Shown in pieces: positions 1 to 7,198 of a stretch of 10,002 nt of DNA (its first letter is position 1; the number at the start of each line of letters is the position of its first letter). Source of the DNA: an uncultured Ectothiorhodospiraceae bacterium (GTDB taxonomy: Bacteria; Pseudomonadota; Gammaproteobacteria; UBA9214). A program made the position numbers and the translations under genes. The notes beneath the pieces are model-generated. The model did no database searches and was not told the DNA's origin. It saw nothing but the letters and a program-made list of their open reading frames with translations. Location: positions 1-10,002 of the forward strand of contig CAMYKJ010000039.1 of assembly GCA_947258945.1 (NCBI GenBank), given 5' to 3'.

Positions 1-1292
1 TTGGCCAGCTTGCCGACACTGCCGCCGACCTCGCGCAACTGGTGAACCAGGTAATCGTGTTCGAACTGCTCGCGCGCCTCGCGCAGCGGCAGGTTGTAGG
101 GCATGGCGGGGAGTTCACCCTCGCGCTCGCCTGGCTGCACACTGCTGATGGCCTGCTCGACCTCATCCAGCTCGATTTCCTCGCTGTTGCCCAGGATAAG
201 CAGGCGCTGCACCAGATTACGCAGCTCGCGGATATTTCCCGGCCACTCGTAACTCCGCAAACGGTTCTGTGCCGCGACCGTGAAATGCCGGTAGGACAGT
301 CGCTCATGGCTGACCAGGTAATCGATGTAGTAGTTGAGCAATTCGTGCACGTCATCCGCATGCTCGCGCAATGCCGGAATATGCATCGGCACCACGTTCA
401 GGTGGTAGAACAGGTCATCGCGAAAGCGACCGGCCGCGACCTCTTCCTCGAGATTACTGTGCGTGGTGGCGATAATCCGCAGATCCACCTCGACGTCTTC
501 ACTGCCGCCGACCCGCTTGAACGAATGTGTCTGGAATACGCTCAGCAGGCGTGCCTGTGTTTGCAGGTCCATGTCGGCGATATCACCAATGCACAGCGTG
601 CCGCCGTTGGCCTGCTCCAGCCTGCCGTAACTTACGGCCTCGCCTTCTTCATGACCAAACAGTTCCGCTGCCGAATTTTCCACCGTCATGGAACCGACCG
701 CGATCCCGACGTATGGCCCGTCCCGCTGCGGGCTCTGGTCATGTATGTAGCGTGCAAAGGTCCCCTTGCCGACGCCGGCCTCGCCGCTGATCAGCACCCA
801 GCTGCCTGACTGCGCGATCTTGCGGGCCTGCTCACGCAACTGTTCCATGCTGGCGGACTTGCCGATCGGTTCGACCACCGGCAGGGCCTGCCCGCGCAGG
901 TCCGTGTTCTCCTGCTGCAATCGTGCACTCTCGAATGCCCGCTCGATGGTCAGCAACAGCTTGGCGAGTGAAATGGGCTTCTCGATAAAGTCATAGGCGC
1001 CGAGACGGGTCGCCTCGACGGCGGTTTCCACAGTAGCGTGTCCGGACATCATGATCACCGGGCAGGGCAGGCCACCGTTTTCCGACCATTCCCGCAACAG
1101 CGAAATGCCGTCGATATCCTCCATCCAGATATCGAGCAGGACAAGATCCGGTCGGCGCGTGCGTCGCGCCTTGCGCGCTGACTCGCCGCCCTCGGCCGTG
1201 GTCACGGTATAGCCTTCGTCTTCGAGGATATCCTGCACCAGGGTGCGGATATCCGGCTCGTCATCGACGACCAGAATATGCCGACCTGTCAT
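1..1292 (-). CDS. ntrX: NtrX-like response regulator with degenerate sigma-54-activator AAA+ domain (C-terminus outside window)
   Basis: Two-component response regulator, cytoplasmic, presumed partner of the NtrY-like kinase encoded just upstream. The 430 codons seen hold a receiver domain (about residues 4-120; acidic pocket D10/D11, phosphoacceptor D54 in LVLLDIW, S83, K105), a linker and an AAA+ domain (about 143-375; Walker A GEAGVGKGT at 170-178). The Fis-type helix-turn-helix only begins before the window edge (GGSVGKLA). The AAA+ domain is degenerate. The loop that carries GAFTGA in sigma-54 activators reads GEAVSYG (217-223) and is about five residues shorter. Walker B ends Gly236-Asp237 instead of Asp-Glu, and the second arginine-finger position is His297. 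DNA binding with phospho-control looks intact, whereas ATP-driven sigma-54 activation looks lost. The ATG at 1292 has a GCGGAA-like ribosome site upstream and lies 66 nt after the kinase stop. The name rests on receiver/AAA+ architecture plus the ntrY neighbour. Confidence 0.88.
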   Translation of the reverse strand, partial: MTGRHILVVDDEPDIRTLVQDILEDEGYTVTTAEGGESARKARRTRRPDLVLLDIWMEDIDGISLLREWSENGGLPCPVIMMSGHATVETAVEATRLGAYDFIEKPISLAKLLLTIERAFESARLQQENTDLRGQALPVVEPIGKSASMEQLREQARKIAQSGSWVLISGEAGVGKGTFARYIHDQSPQRDGPYVGIAVGSMTVENSAAELFGHEEGEAVSYGRLEQANGGTLCIGDIADMDLQTQARLLSVFQTHSFKRVGGSEDVEVDLRIIATTHSNLEEEVAAGRFRDDLFYHLNVVPMHIPALREHADDVHELLNYYIDYLVSHERLSYRHFTVAAQNRLRSYEWPGNIRELRNLVQRLLILGNSEEIELDEVEQAISSVQPGEREGELPAMPYNLPLREAREQFEHDYLVHQLREVGGSVGKLA

Positions 1293-1357
1293 GTAATCTG
1301 TTCCGCAAATATGTTCATTTCGCCCCTGTCGCCCGACATGCTGCTTGCAGCGCGGTG

Positions 1358-1363
1358 ATTATA
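1358..1363 (-). promoter_or_regulatory. TATAAT hexamer upstream of the NtrX-like gene
   Basis: A perfect TATAAT lies on the minus strand at the end of the kinase gene, about 65 nt before the regulator's ATG. No recognisable -35 box sits 16-18 bp upstream (that stretch is GC-rich) and there is no TGn extension. It could support separate expression of the regulator, but one chance hit of this kind in a window this size is plausible. Confidence 0.2.
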
Positions 1364-3527
1364 GCTCACGCCGGCGTATCGCCGGCGCTTTCCCTGGCCT
1401 CCGGCCTGCTGTCATCGCCCGCAGCGCGCCTGCCCGACAACAGGAACCTGACGATAACGCGCGCACCACCACCCTCGGAGGATTCAGCACTGATATAGCC
1501 ACCATGTTCCTCGACACCAGTATATCGGTATCGAAGCCGGGTCCGTTATCACTGACGCACAGGGCCAGCAGATCCATATCGGGCAGGTGTTCGATGCGCG
1601 TCGCGACCAGCACCTGGGCCTCGGGCAGATCCTTCACGGCTTCCAGGGCGTTTTTCAGCAGGTTGTGCAGTAACTGCCGTATCCTGCCGGCATCACCCTC
1701 CATGACAGGTGTTTTCGCGTCCAGCTGGGCGCGGATTCCGACGCGCGCATCGTGATTGCGGTACAGGTCGAGCACCTCCAGCACCACCTCATGCAGGTTC
1801 ATTGGCTCCAGGTTGATCTGCGGCACACGCGCATATTCACTGAAGGCATTGACCATCTTTTTCATGGCCTCGACCTGGTTGACGATGGTACGCGTGGCAC
1901 GATCGAGAATTTCAGCATCTTCCTGCGCCATGTGCTCGAGATAGCGATGCCGCAAGCGCTCGGCCGACAGCTGGATCGGGGTGAGCGGATTTTTGATCTC
2001 GTGGGCCAGCCGGCGCGCAACCTCGCCCCAGGCGGCGTCACGCTGCGCCTGGATCAGCGCGGTGATATCGTCAAACACGACCACCATGCCACCACCGCTC
2101 TGGCCGGATGCCTGCAGCGCCGTGCCGCGACACATCAACACCAGCCGGCCCTGTAGTCCCTGCAGCAGTATTTCCTCACGCCACGAGGCATCGCCGCCAC
2201 CCCGATGGCGTGAGACCACATCGACGAATGGCTGCAGAAACGGATGGTCATCGGCCAGTGATGACAGGTCCTTGCCGAGGTATGGCTTGAGATCCACCCC
2301 GAGGCTCTCGCTGGCGCGCCGGTTGATGGCGCGCATGACGGAATCCCTGCCGAAACTGATGACACCGGAGGACAGGCTGGCCAGCACGGCCTCGAGATAG
2401 GTGCGCTGACCCTCGATCTCGCGTTTGCTGCGGTTTTCCTGGTCACGCGACCGGGCCAGACGGCGTGTCATGTCGTTGAATGAGCGCACCAGGAAGCCCA
2501 GTTCATCGTCACTCGCCACCGACAGCCGCTTGCTATAGTCGCCATCGGCAACCGCGCGCGTTGCCTCGGCCAGGTCGCGCACCGGCGCCGCCAGGCGCCG
2601 GGCCATATGGAATGCCGCCCAGATCGCGGCCAGCAGGCTGAGCACCAGCACGATGGACAGGGTCAGCGAATAGCTGAACTTCAGCGGCCCGCGCAGCCAG
2701 GCCATTTCGTTATAGTGTGTATACGCCGACTGCACGCCATCGGCGAGCATACTGAAGCGTTCGGATACCTCGTACAGCACCTGCAGGGTATAGATTTCAC
2801 CGTCGGCACGCGCCGACAGTACCGGCACGAGTGCACGTGCAAACAAACCGCCTTCCGCCGCCGGATCGAGACCGATGTAATGCTGGCGGTTTTGCAACAG
2901 CAGCAGGATTTCACCGGGCGGCTGCAGCGGCATCAGCCGCGTCAGCTCGGCACTGCTGGATGCAACGATCCGCCCGTCGGCACCGATCAGCGTAACTTCC
3001 GCAGCACCTGCACGTACGCGCAGGTCATAGAGTGTGAGCGGCACGGTGGTCGGGGCCGCATTGGAAATTTCCTCCGCCATCTGCACCGTCACTTCCAGCA
3101 CCTCGTTCAGGCGCACATCCAGCGCGGCCCGACTCAGGTCAAGTGCATTGTCCAGACCCTGTTCGATGCGCACATCGAACCAGCTGTCGATACCGCGCTG
3201 GATCGACTGCAGGGAAAAGTAGTAGACGACCAGCACCGGCACCACCGAGAGGATGACGAACATGATGACCAGGCGGCTGGTCATGCGCGCGCCGACCGCC
3301 TTGTTGCGGTGCTGGCGAACCAGGCTGATGATATTGGCCACCACCAGTATGCCCAGCAGCAACAGCCCCAGTGCGTTGATGCCGAGCAACAGAGAGTATA
3401 TCTGGCCGAAGCGTTCCGAGTTATGCGTCGCGTCGCTCATCAGGTAAAGCGACACCAGCAGGAACGCGAACAGCCCCAGCATGGGAATAATGCCAAAGCC
3501 GATACGTTTTACTGTGCCAGTGGCCAT
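1359..3527 (-). CDS. ntrY: NtrY-like membrane sensor histidine kinase, ATP-binding domain disrupted by a frame-changing deletion
   Basis: Sensor kinase of the NtrY family, inner membrane. From the ATG at 3527: three N-terminal membrane helices (about residues 9-30, 44-70, 85-105), an extracytoplasmic sensor of about 180 residues, a fourth helix (285-309) running into a HAMP linker, a PAS domain (about 375-490), the dimerisation/phosphoacceptor segment with His509 in RRLAHEIKNPLTP, an N box (LLKNALEA, about 623-630) and a G1 box DNGPGF (660-665). After G1 the expected F box and GTGLGL G2 box are absent. The frame runs into an unrelated tail of about 50 residues ending at TAA 1359. The typical family ending (EEHGGYISAES, then GGGARVIV) is present in another frame from 1515 to a TGA at 1366. 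As written, the kinase should not hold ATP properly. ATG 3527 is preferred over GTG 3554 because GGTGG precedes it at good spacing. It overlaps the upstream DUF4390 gene by 19 nt, implying coupled translation. Confidence 0.88.
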   Translation of the reverse strand: MATGTVKRIGFGIIPMLGLFAFLLVSLYLMSDATHNSERFGQIYSLLLGINALGLLLLGILVVANIISLVRQHRNKAVGARMTSRLVIMFVILSVVPVLVVYYFSLQSIQRGIDSWFDVRIEQGLDNALDLSRAALDVRLNEVLEVTVQMAEEISNAAPTTVPLTLYDLRVRAGAAEVTLIGADGRIVASSSAELTRLMPLQPPGEILLLLQNRQHYIGLDPAAEGGLFARALVPVLSARADGEIYTLQVLYEVSERFSMLADGVQSAYTHYNEMAWLRGPLKFSYSLTLSIVLVLSLLAAIWAAFHMARRLAAPVRDLAEATRAVADGDYSKRLSVASDDELGFLVRSFNDMTRRLARSRDQENRSKREIEGQRTYLEAVLASLSSGVISFGRDSVMRAINRRASESLGVDLKPYLGKDLSSLADDHPFLQPFVDVVSRHRGGGDASWREEILLQGLQGRLVLMCRGTALQASGQSGGGMVVVFDDITALIQAQRDAAWGEVARRLAHEIKNPLTPIQLSAERLRHRYLEHMAQEDAEILDRATRTIVNQVEAMKKMVNAFSEYARVPQINLEPMNLHEVVLEVLDLYRNHDARVGIRAQLDAKTPVMEGDAGRIRQLLHNLLKNALEAVKDLPEAQVLVATRIEHLPDMDLLALCVSDNGPGFDTDILVSRNMVAISVLNPPRVVVRALSSGSCCRAGALRAMTAGRRPGKAPAIRRREL
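1366..1515 (-). pseudogene. Out-of-frame C-terminal remnant of the NtrY-like kinase
   Basis: Reading minus-strand codons from 1515 gives VEEHGGYISAES, then GGGARVIVRF and a hydrophilic tail ending TGA at 1366-1368. This matches the usual end of NtrY-type ATPase domains, immediately after the G2 box. It is not in frame with the upstream kinase, so it is read only if the deletion at 1512-1520 is an artefact or is corrected. Confidence 0.75.
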
Positions 3528-4087
3528 GTAAACCACCGGCTGTTCATGTCCCACTCCGAAGACACGTAGGCAAGCAGGCGCACCGGCGTCGGCAGCGACT
3601 CGATGTCATGGCTGCCGCGCAGGCGAACAATATAGTTACGATCCCGGTCGAGCGTTTCGCCGGTCAGCAACAGGCTGTCGATGAGACCGGCGGCATACAG
3701 CGCATCATCCAGACGATTGTAGACACCCTGCCTGCCGGACCCCATGTCCTTGACCAGGTAGCTGCGGCTGAGCGCATGATACTGAAGCTGACGCTGCTGT
3801 ATGTGCTCATACTCAACCACATCCCACAGCCAGGCATGGGTCTTGACGATCTGGGCACGCAACTCGAACACCAGCGGGACACCGTTTTCCAGCGCTTCAC
3901 GGGCACCAGGGCTCAGGCGGATGTCGCACTGCGCGTCCAGAAACCAGCCGTCCTCGTCATGCCATACGTGCGCGTCCCGAATACTGAACTGACCGGCCTC
4001 GCCGGCCTGCAGGGCAGGTGAAACGGTCAGCTGTGCAACAAAAGCAAGTGCAACGCCCACTGCGCGCAGCAGGCTGTGCAGTGACAT
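3509..4087 (-). CDS. Exported DUF4390-type protein of unknown function
   Basis: A protein of 192 residues with a signal peptide: a short N-region (MSLHSLLR), a hydrophobic core rich in V, A and L, and an ALQA-type cleavage site near residue 28. The mature part has the feel of the DUF4390 family, often found between rsmB and ntrYX: alternating beta-type strands with ELRAQIVKTHAWLWD in the middle and a Trp-rich end (SEWDMNSRWFTWPL). No catalytic motif is evident. The gene follows the rsmB stop by 5 nt if ATG 4087 is used. A start at 4114 would overlap rsmB by 22 nt and add MCTQKQLTG; neither start has a strong ribosome site. Its 3' end overlaps the kinase start by 19 nt. Context suggests an envelope role linked to the kinase's periplasmic sensor, which is inference only. 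Confidence 0.75.
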   Translation of the reverse strand: MSLHSLLRAVGVALAFVAQLTVSPALQAGEAGQFSIRDAHVWHDEDGWFLDAQCDIRLSPGAREALENGVPLVFELRAQIVKTHAWLWDVVEYEHIQQRQLQYHALSRSYLVKDMGSGRQGVYNRLDDALYAAGLIDSLLLTGETLDRDRNYIVRLRGSHDIESLPTPVRLLAYVSSEWDMNSRWFTWPLAQ

Positions 4088-4092
4088 GCCCG

Positions 4093-5397
4093 TCAGCTGT
4101 TTTTGCGTACACATGCGAAATAAAATCCGTCCATCCGGTTCTCGCCGGGAAAAATCTGTCTGCCATGCGTACAGCCATGCCCCCAGGCTGCACCGATAGT
4201 GACTTCTACGGCATTACCGTGACGCGCAAGAAAGTTCCCGATCTGCCCGCTATTCTCCGCCTTCAGCACCGAGCAGGTGCTGTAGAGAAGCATACCGCCT
4301 GGCGCCAGCAAGGGCCACAAGGCGTCAAGTATCGCGGCCTGTCTCCCGGCAAGCGCATTGACATCACCCGCACGTCGCAACAATTTGATGTCCGGATGCC
4401 GGCGTATCACGCCGGTGCCGGAACACGGTACGTCCAGCAGGATACGCTGATACAGACGTCCGTCCCACCAGTCACCCGGTGCGCCGGCATCACCTTCGAC
4501 GAGGTCCGCCCGCAGTGTGAGGCGCGTCAGGTTCGAGGCGACACGTCGCAGACGCGCGGCATCGATATCCACGGCCGTGAGCTGTACAGCCGGTTCAGTC
4601 TCGAGGATATGCGATGTCTTGCCGCCCGGCGCGGCACAGGCATCCAGCACGCGCTGCCCGGGCGCGAGATCCAGCAGGCCCGCAGCCAGCTGGGCGGCAG
4701 CATCCTGCACCGACACGTCGCCGCACGCAAATCCGGGCAACGCACTCACCGCGACCGGCTTGTCCAGACACACGGCCTGCGGTGCATGCGGGACGGCCAC
4801 GGCGGACAGCGCGTTTTCTGACAACCGTTCCATATATTCATTCCGCGTCAGCCGCTGCCGGTTGATCCGCAGCGTGAAGGGCGGGCGGGCGTTGTTCGCG
4901 ACGAGAATTACCGCCCACTCATCCGGCCAGTCCGTGCGCAGCCTTTCAATCAGCCAGAGTGGGTGTGCATACAGCGCCTCCGGAGCGTCGCAAGCTGTCG
5001 GCAGCAGACTTTCGCGGCGGCGCTGGAAATTGCGCAGGATGGCGTTGACCAGCCCGCGTGCCCAGTCCTTGTCGAGTGCGCGTGTCGCCTGGACTGTGCT
5101 ATGGACGGCCACGCGCTGCGGCAGGGCCAGCCGGTCGAGCTGGTACAGGCCGATCAGCAGCAGGCAGCGAATATCCGCATCGCGCGATTTGAGTGGCCTG
5201 TCCAGCAGCTGCCGAAGGATCGCATCAAGCCGGTAATACCAGCGGATTGTCCCGTAACACAGCTCCTGCAGGAGGGCGCCGTTGCGCGCATCCGTGATGG
5301 ATGCCTGCGCCTCCGGCAGCACCTGATCCAGCGATCGGCCGTGGCCCAGCACCTGCAACAGCACACCCGCGGCGAGGGCGCGCACATCCTCTGTCAT
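4093..5397 (-). CDS. rsmB: 16S rRNA (cytosine-967 C5) methyltransferase RsmB
   Basis: Transfers a methyl group from S-adenosylmethionine to C5 of C967 in 16S rRNA. The 434 residues are close to the usual length of about 430. There is an N-terminal NusB-like RNA-binding domain (about 1-140), then a Rossmann methyltransferase domain: SAM-binding motif LDACAAPGGKT (251-261), motif IV DVPCSGTGVIRRHPD with Cys325, and motif VI LYSTCSVLKAENS with Cys375. The two cysteines are the release and nucleophile pair of RNA m5C methyltransferases. The C-terminus (HGRQIFPGENRMDGFYFACVRK) is typical. ATG 5397 is chosen because the protein begins MTEDVRALAAGVLLQVL as in homologues. The same frame stays open upstream to about 6045, but that stretch is fmt read out of frame. 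It follows fmt by 31 nt, consistent with an operon. Confidence 0.97.
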   Translation of the reverse strand: MTEDVRALAAGVLLQVLGHGRSLDQVLPEAQASITDARNGALLQELCYGTIRWYYRLDAILRQLLDRPLKSRDADIRCLLLIGLYQLDRLALPQRVAVHSTVQATRALDKDWARGLVNAILRNFQRRRESLLPTACDAPEALYAHPLWLIERLRTDWPDEWAVILVANNARPPFTLRINRQRLTRNEYMERLSENALSAVAVPHAPQAVCLDKPVAVSALPGFACGDVSVQDAAAQLAAGLLDLAPGQRVLDACAAPGGKTSHILETEPAVQLTAVDIDAARLRRVASNLTRLTLRADLVEGDAGAPGDWWDGRLYQRILLDVPCSGTGVIRRHPDIKLLRRAGDVNALAGRQAAILDALWPLLAPGGMLLYSTCSVLKAENSGQIGNFLARHGNAVEVTIGAAWGHGCTHGRQIFPGENRMDGFYFACVRKNS

Positions 5398-5411
5398 GAC
5401 CGTACCGGCCC

Positions 5412-5427
5412 GCACCCGTGCAGGTGC
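5412..5427 (-). repeat. Small inverted repeat in the fmt-rsmB gap
   Basis: GCACC and GGTGC arms of five bases separated by six bases fill most of the 31-nt gap between the fmt stop and the rsmB ATG. No T tract follows, so it is not an intrinsic terminator. It might affect rsmB translation or RNA processing. Confidence 0.3.
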
Positions 5428-5428
5428 T

Positions 5429-6364
5429 CTAGCGCGTGGCGCCAAGACGCATGCCCGTGATGCGGTGCGCGTTGACGAAATCCGCGGACGTGACCGGCCG
5501 GGCTCCGGGCAACTGCAGGGACAGGATGCACAATACACCCTTGCCGCAAGCCACCCGTATGCCGTCGCGGTCGGCCGACAGGACCGTGCCCGGCGGCGCC
5601 GGGGCAGCGGCATCTTCCGCCCGGGCCTCCCAGATGCGCAACTGCCGGTCATCCAGGCGTGTTTCGGCCACCGGCCAGGCGTTGAAGGCGCGGATCTTGC
5701 GGGCCAGCGACCCGGCATCCTCGCCCCAGTCGAGACGTGCCTCGCGCTTGTCCAGTTTATGTGCATAGGTAGCGAGCGCGTCGTCCTGGGGTTGCGGCCG
5801 CAGGCTGCCTGCCGCGATCGCGTCCAGTTCGGCGCCAAGCAGCTCGCCGCCCAGGGCTGCCAGCCGGTCATGCAGACGGCTGCCGGTATCGTCCTGGAGG
5901 ATCGGGATTTGCCGGCAGGCCAGCACTGGCCCCGTATCCAGTCCGGCCTCCATTTGCATGAGGCATACACCGGTTTCGGTATCACCGGCCAGGATGGCGC
6001 GCTGGATCGGCGCGGCGCCGCGCCAGCGGGGCAACAGCGAGGCATGCACGTTGATACAGCCCAGACGCGGCAGGTCCAGTACCGCCTGCGGCAGAATCAG
6101 CCCATAGGCCACCACCACCACCAGGTCAGCCTGCCAGTCGGCGAGCTGCCGCTGCGCCTCATCTCCCCTGAGCGATGCCGGTTGCCTGACCGGTATATCC
6201 ACCTCGAGTGCCAGCTGTTTGACGGGGCTTGCAGTCGTACGCCGGCCACGGCCGGCCGGCCGGTCAGGCTGGGTATAGACGGCCACCACGGTAGGCGGGC
6301 CAGCCAGCAGGGCCTGCAGCGCGGGCACGGAAAATTCCGGTGTACCGGCAAAAACGAGCTTCAT
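5429..6364 (-). CDS. fmt: Methionyl-tRNA formyltransferase
   Basis: Formylates the amino group of initiator Met-tRNA using 10-formyltetrahydrofolate, in the cytoplasm. The start [16 protein letters not shown] is the family's N-terminal Rossmann strand. The catalytic core shows [17 protein letters not shown] and, further on, [16 protein letters not shown]. Asn105, His107 and Asp143 match the catalytic triad. The C-terminal tRNA-binding OB-fold domain (about 205-311) is complete, and total length (311) is normal. ATG 6364 is preferred over ATG 6370 because the AGG upstream is seven bases from it but only one base from the other. The gene lies 79 nt after def and 31 nt before rsmB, the widespread def-fmt-rsmB order. 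Its partner def removes the formyl group that this enzyme adds. Confidence 0.97.
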   Translation of the reverse strand: MKLVFAGTPEFSVPALQALLAGPPTVVAVYTQPDRPAGRGRRTTASPVKQLALEVDIPVRQPASLRGDEAQRQLADWQADLVVVVAYGLILPQAVLDLPRLGCINVHASLLPRWRGAAPIQRAILAGDTETGVCLMQMEAGLDTGPVLACRQIPILQDDTGSRLHDRLAALGGELLGAELDAIAAGSLRPQPQDDALATYAHKLDKREARLDWGEDAGSLARKIRAFNAWPVAETRLDDRQLRIWEARAEDAAAPAPPGTVLSADRDGIRVACGKGVLCILSLQLPGARPVTSADFVNAHRITGMRLGATR

Positions 6365-6381
6365 GGTCATGCCTGGAAACG

Positions 6382-6401
6382 GGTTGGCATAAATACCAAC
6401 C
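6382..6401. repeat. Inverted repeat in the AT-rich def-fmt gap
   Basis: GGTTGG and CCAACC arms of six bases flank an eight-base AT-rich centre, with one wobble and one A-T pair possible inside. It sits in the only AT-rich stretch of the window (6385-6430). On the minus strand no T run follows, so it is not a clear terminator of def. A CATAAT hexamer (5 of 6 to a -10 box) lies upstream of it on the minus strand but lacks a -35. The gap otherwise holds nothing I can name. Confidence 0.3.
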
Positions 6402-6443
6402 TTATGATTTAATTATGTTTATTGAATTTATTGGGGTGGCGCG

Positions 6444-6977
6444 TCAAATCACGTGGTGACCGGTCGCCACCGCTGCCGGTGACTGGCGCTGTTCCTTCTC
6501 GAGCTTCTTGCGAATCCGTGTACGCTTCAGCTGGGACAGGTAGTCGACGAACAGCTTGCCGTCCAGGTGGTCGATCTCATGCTGGATGCACACGGCCAGC
6601 AGGCCGTCGGCCTGCATTTCGAACGGCTTGCCCGACGGATCCAGCGCGGCCACCTTCACCCGCTCGGCGCGTTGCACCTGCTCGAAGACGCCGGGCACGG
6701 ACAGGCAGCCTTCCTCCATCTCCTCGATACCGTCCAGTTCGAGTATCTCCGGATTAATAAGGCATAAAGGCTGGTCCTTTTCTTCCGATATATCTATGAC
6801 AACGATCCGCCTGGCGACGTTGACCTGGGTTGCGGCGAGTCCGATACCGGGTGCCGCGTACATGGTTTCGAACATGTCGTCGACAAGCTGGCGCACAGTG
6901 TCGTCCACCTGCTCGACAGGTTGAGCGACGTTACGCAGACGCGGATCGGGAAAGTGCAGGATGTTGAGGTTGGTCAT
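6444..6977 (-). CDS. def: Peptide deformylase
   Basis: Metalloprotease-type enzyme that removes the formyl group from the N-terminal methionine of new proteins at the ribosome. All three signature motifs are present: GIGLAATQ (44-51), EGCLSV (89-94) with the metal ligand Cys91, and QHEIDHLDG with ligands His133 and His137 and catalytic Glu134. Length (177) fits type I bacterial deformylases (E. coli about 169), with a slightly longer basic tail rich in K and R. ATG 6977 gives the canonical [15 protein letters not shown] start. The frame is open for 17 more codons to 7028, but that extension is low-complexity and overlaps the candidate promoter. There is no strong Shine-Dalgarno sequence. It is the first gene of the minus-strand arm. 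Confidence 0.97.
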   Translation of the reverse strand: MTNLNILHFPDPRLRNVAQPVEQVDDTVRQLVDDMFETMYAAPGIGLAATQVNVARRIVVIDISEEKDQPLCLINPEILELDGIEEMEEGCLSVPGVFEQVQRAERVKVAALDPSGKPFEMQADGLLAVCIQHEIDHLDGKLFVDYLSQLKRTRIRKKLEKEQRQSPAAVATGHHVI

Positions 6978-7011
6978 GTGATTAGCGTCACAACTGGAGC
7001 TCGAAGTATCA

Positions 7012-7041
7012 AATATACTGTACCACAACCGGAGCTGTTAC
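7012..7041 (-). promoter_or_regulatory. Candidate sigma-70 promoter for def-fmt-rsmB
   Basis: On the minus strand GTAACA (4 of 6 to the -35 consensus, at 7036-7041) is followed after 18 bp by TATATT (5 of 6 to the -10, at 7012-7017). Transcription would begin near 7005 and leave a leader of about 28 nt before the def ATG. Placement upstream of the first gene of the arm supports it; the match alone is weak. Confidence 0.4.
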
Positions 7042-7051
7042 TGTTGCCACG

Positions 7052-7079
7052 CACACGACAAAAGGTTTTGTTCTGTGTG
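7052..7079. repeat. Imperfect dyad in the divergent def/LysM promoter region
   Basis: CACAC and GTGTG outer arms and a perfect inner ACAAAA-GG-TTTTGT form a 28-bp symmetric element with a one-base offset between the arms. It lies just upstream of the def promoter candidate. Its right arm overlaps a weak plus-strand -35 (TTGTTC, 7068-7073), followed after 16 bp by TAAACT (7090-7095). It could be an operator or simply a hairpin; it is followed by GCTTTTCC, not by a T run. Confidence 0.35.
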
Positions 7080-7183
7080 GCTTTTCCGCTAAACTCGCGA
7101 CTGACCCGCTTCTGCGTAGACTGACCACTCCAGCCTGTTTTACCGCGCCGCGAACCGGCTGGATACCGATACACACAAGACGT

Positions 7184-7198
7184 AAAGGGACACCTATG
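7184..7198 (+). promoter_or_regulatory. Ribosome binding site and start of the LysM gene
   Basis: AAAGGG precedes ATG 7196 by about six bases, one of the clearest Shine-Dalgarno sequences in the window. This fixes the start at the head of a signal peptide. The leader upstream contains a CCAGCC/GGCTGG pairing (7130-7135 with 7157-7162) across a 21-nt loop, of unknown meaning. Confidence 0.6.

Noticed and set aside
1327..1338. TGTCG-CC-CGACA dyad upstream of the NtrX-like gene as an autoregulatory site
   Set aside because: The arms are only five bases with a two-base centre, there is no second copy in the window and no resemblance to a site I can name; chance is sufficient.
2607..3569. Long plus-strand ORF of 320 codons opposite the NtrY-like kinase gene
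   Set aside because: Its product is rich in H, Q and R with no domain, and it lies fully antisense to a gene with clear family motifs. It is a GC-rich shadow, as are the plus-strand ORFs at 42-809, 4018-4821 and 5396-6412.
5398..6045. Upstream extension of the rsmB frame to a start at 6045 (650 codons)
   Set aside because: The added part is Arg/Pro/Cys-rich and is fmt read out of frame. The family start MTEDVRALAAG is at 5397.
6382..6401. Intrinsic terminator between def and fmt
   Set aside because: The stem is short and AT-rich, with no T run after it on the transcribed (minus) strand. def and fmt are normally cotranscribed.
6978..7028. 17-codon N-terminal extension of def
   Set aside because: The serine-rich extension has no counterpart in deformylases and overlaps the candidate promoter. 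MTNLNILHF at 6977 is the canonical start.
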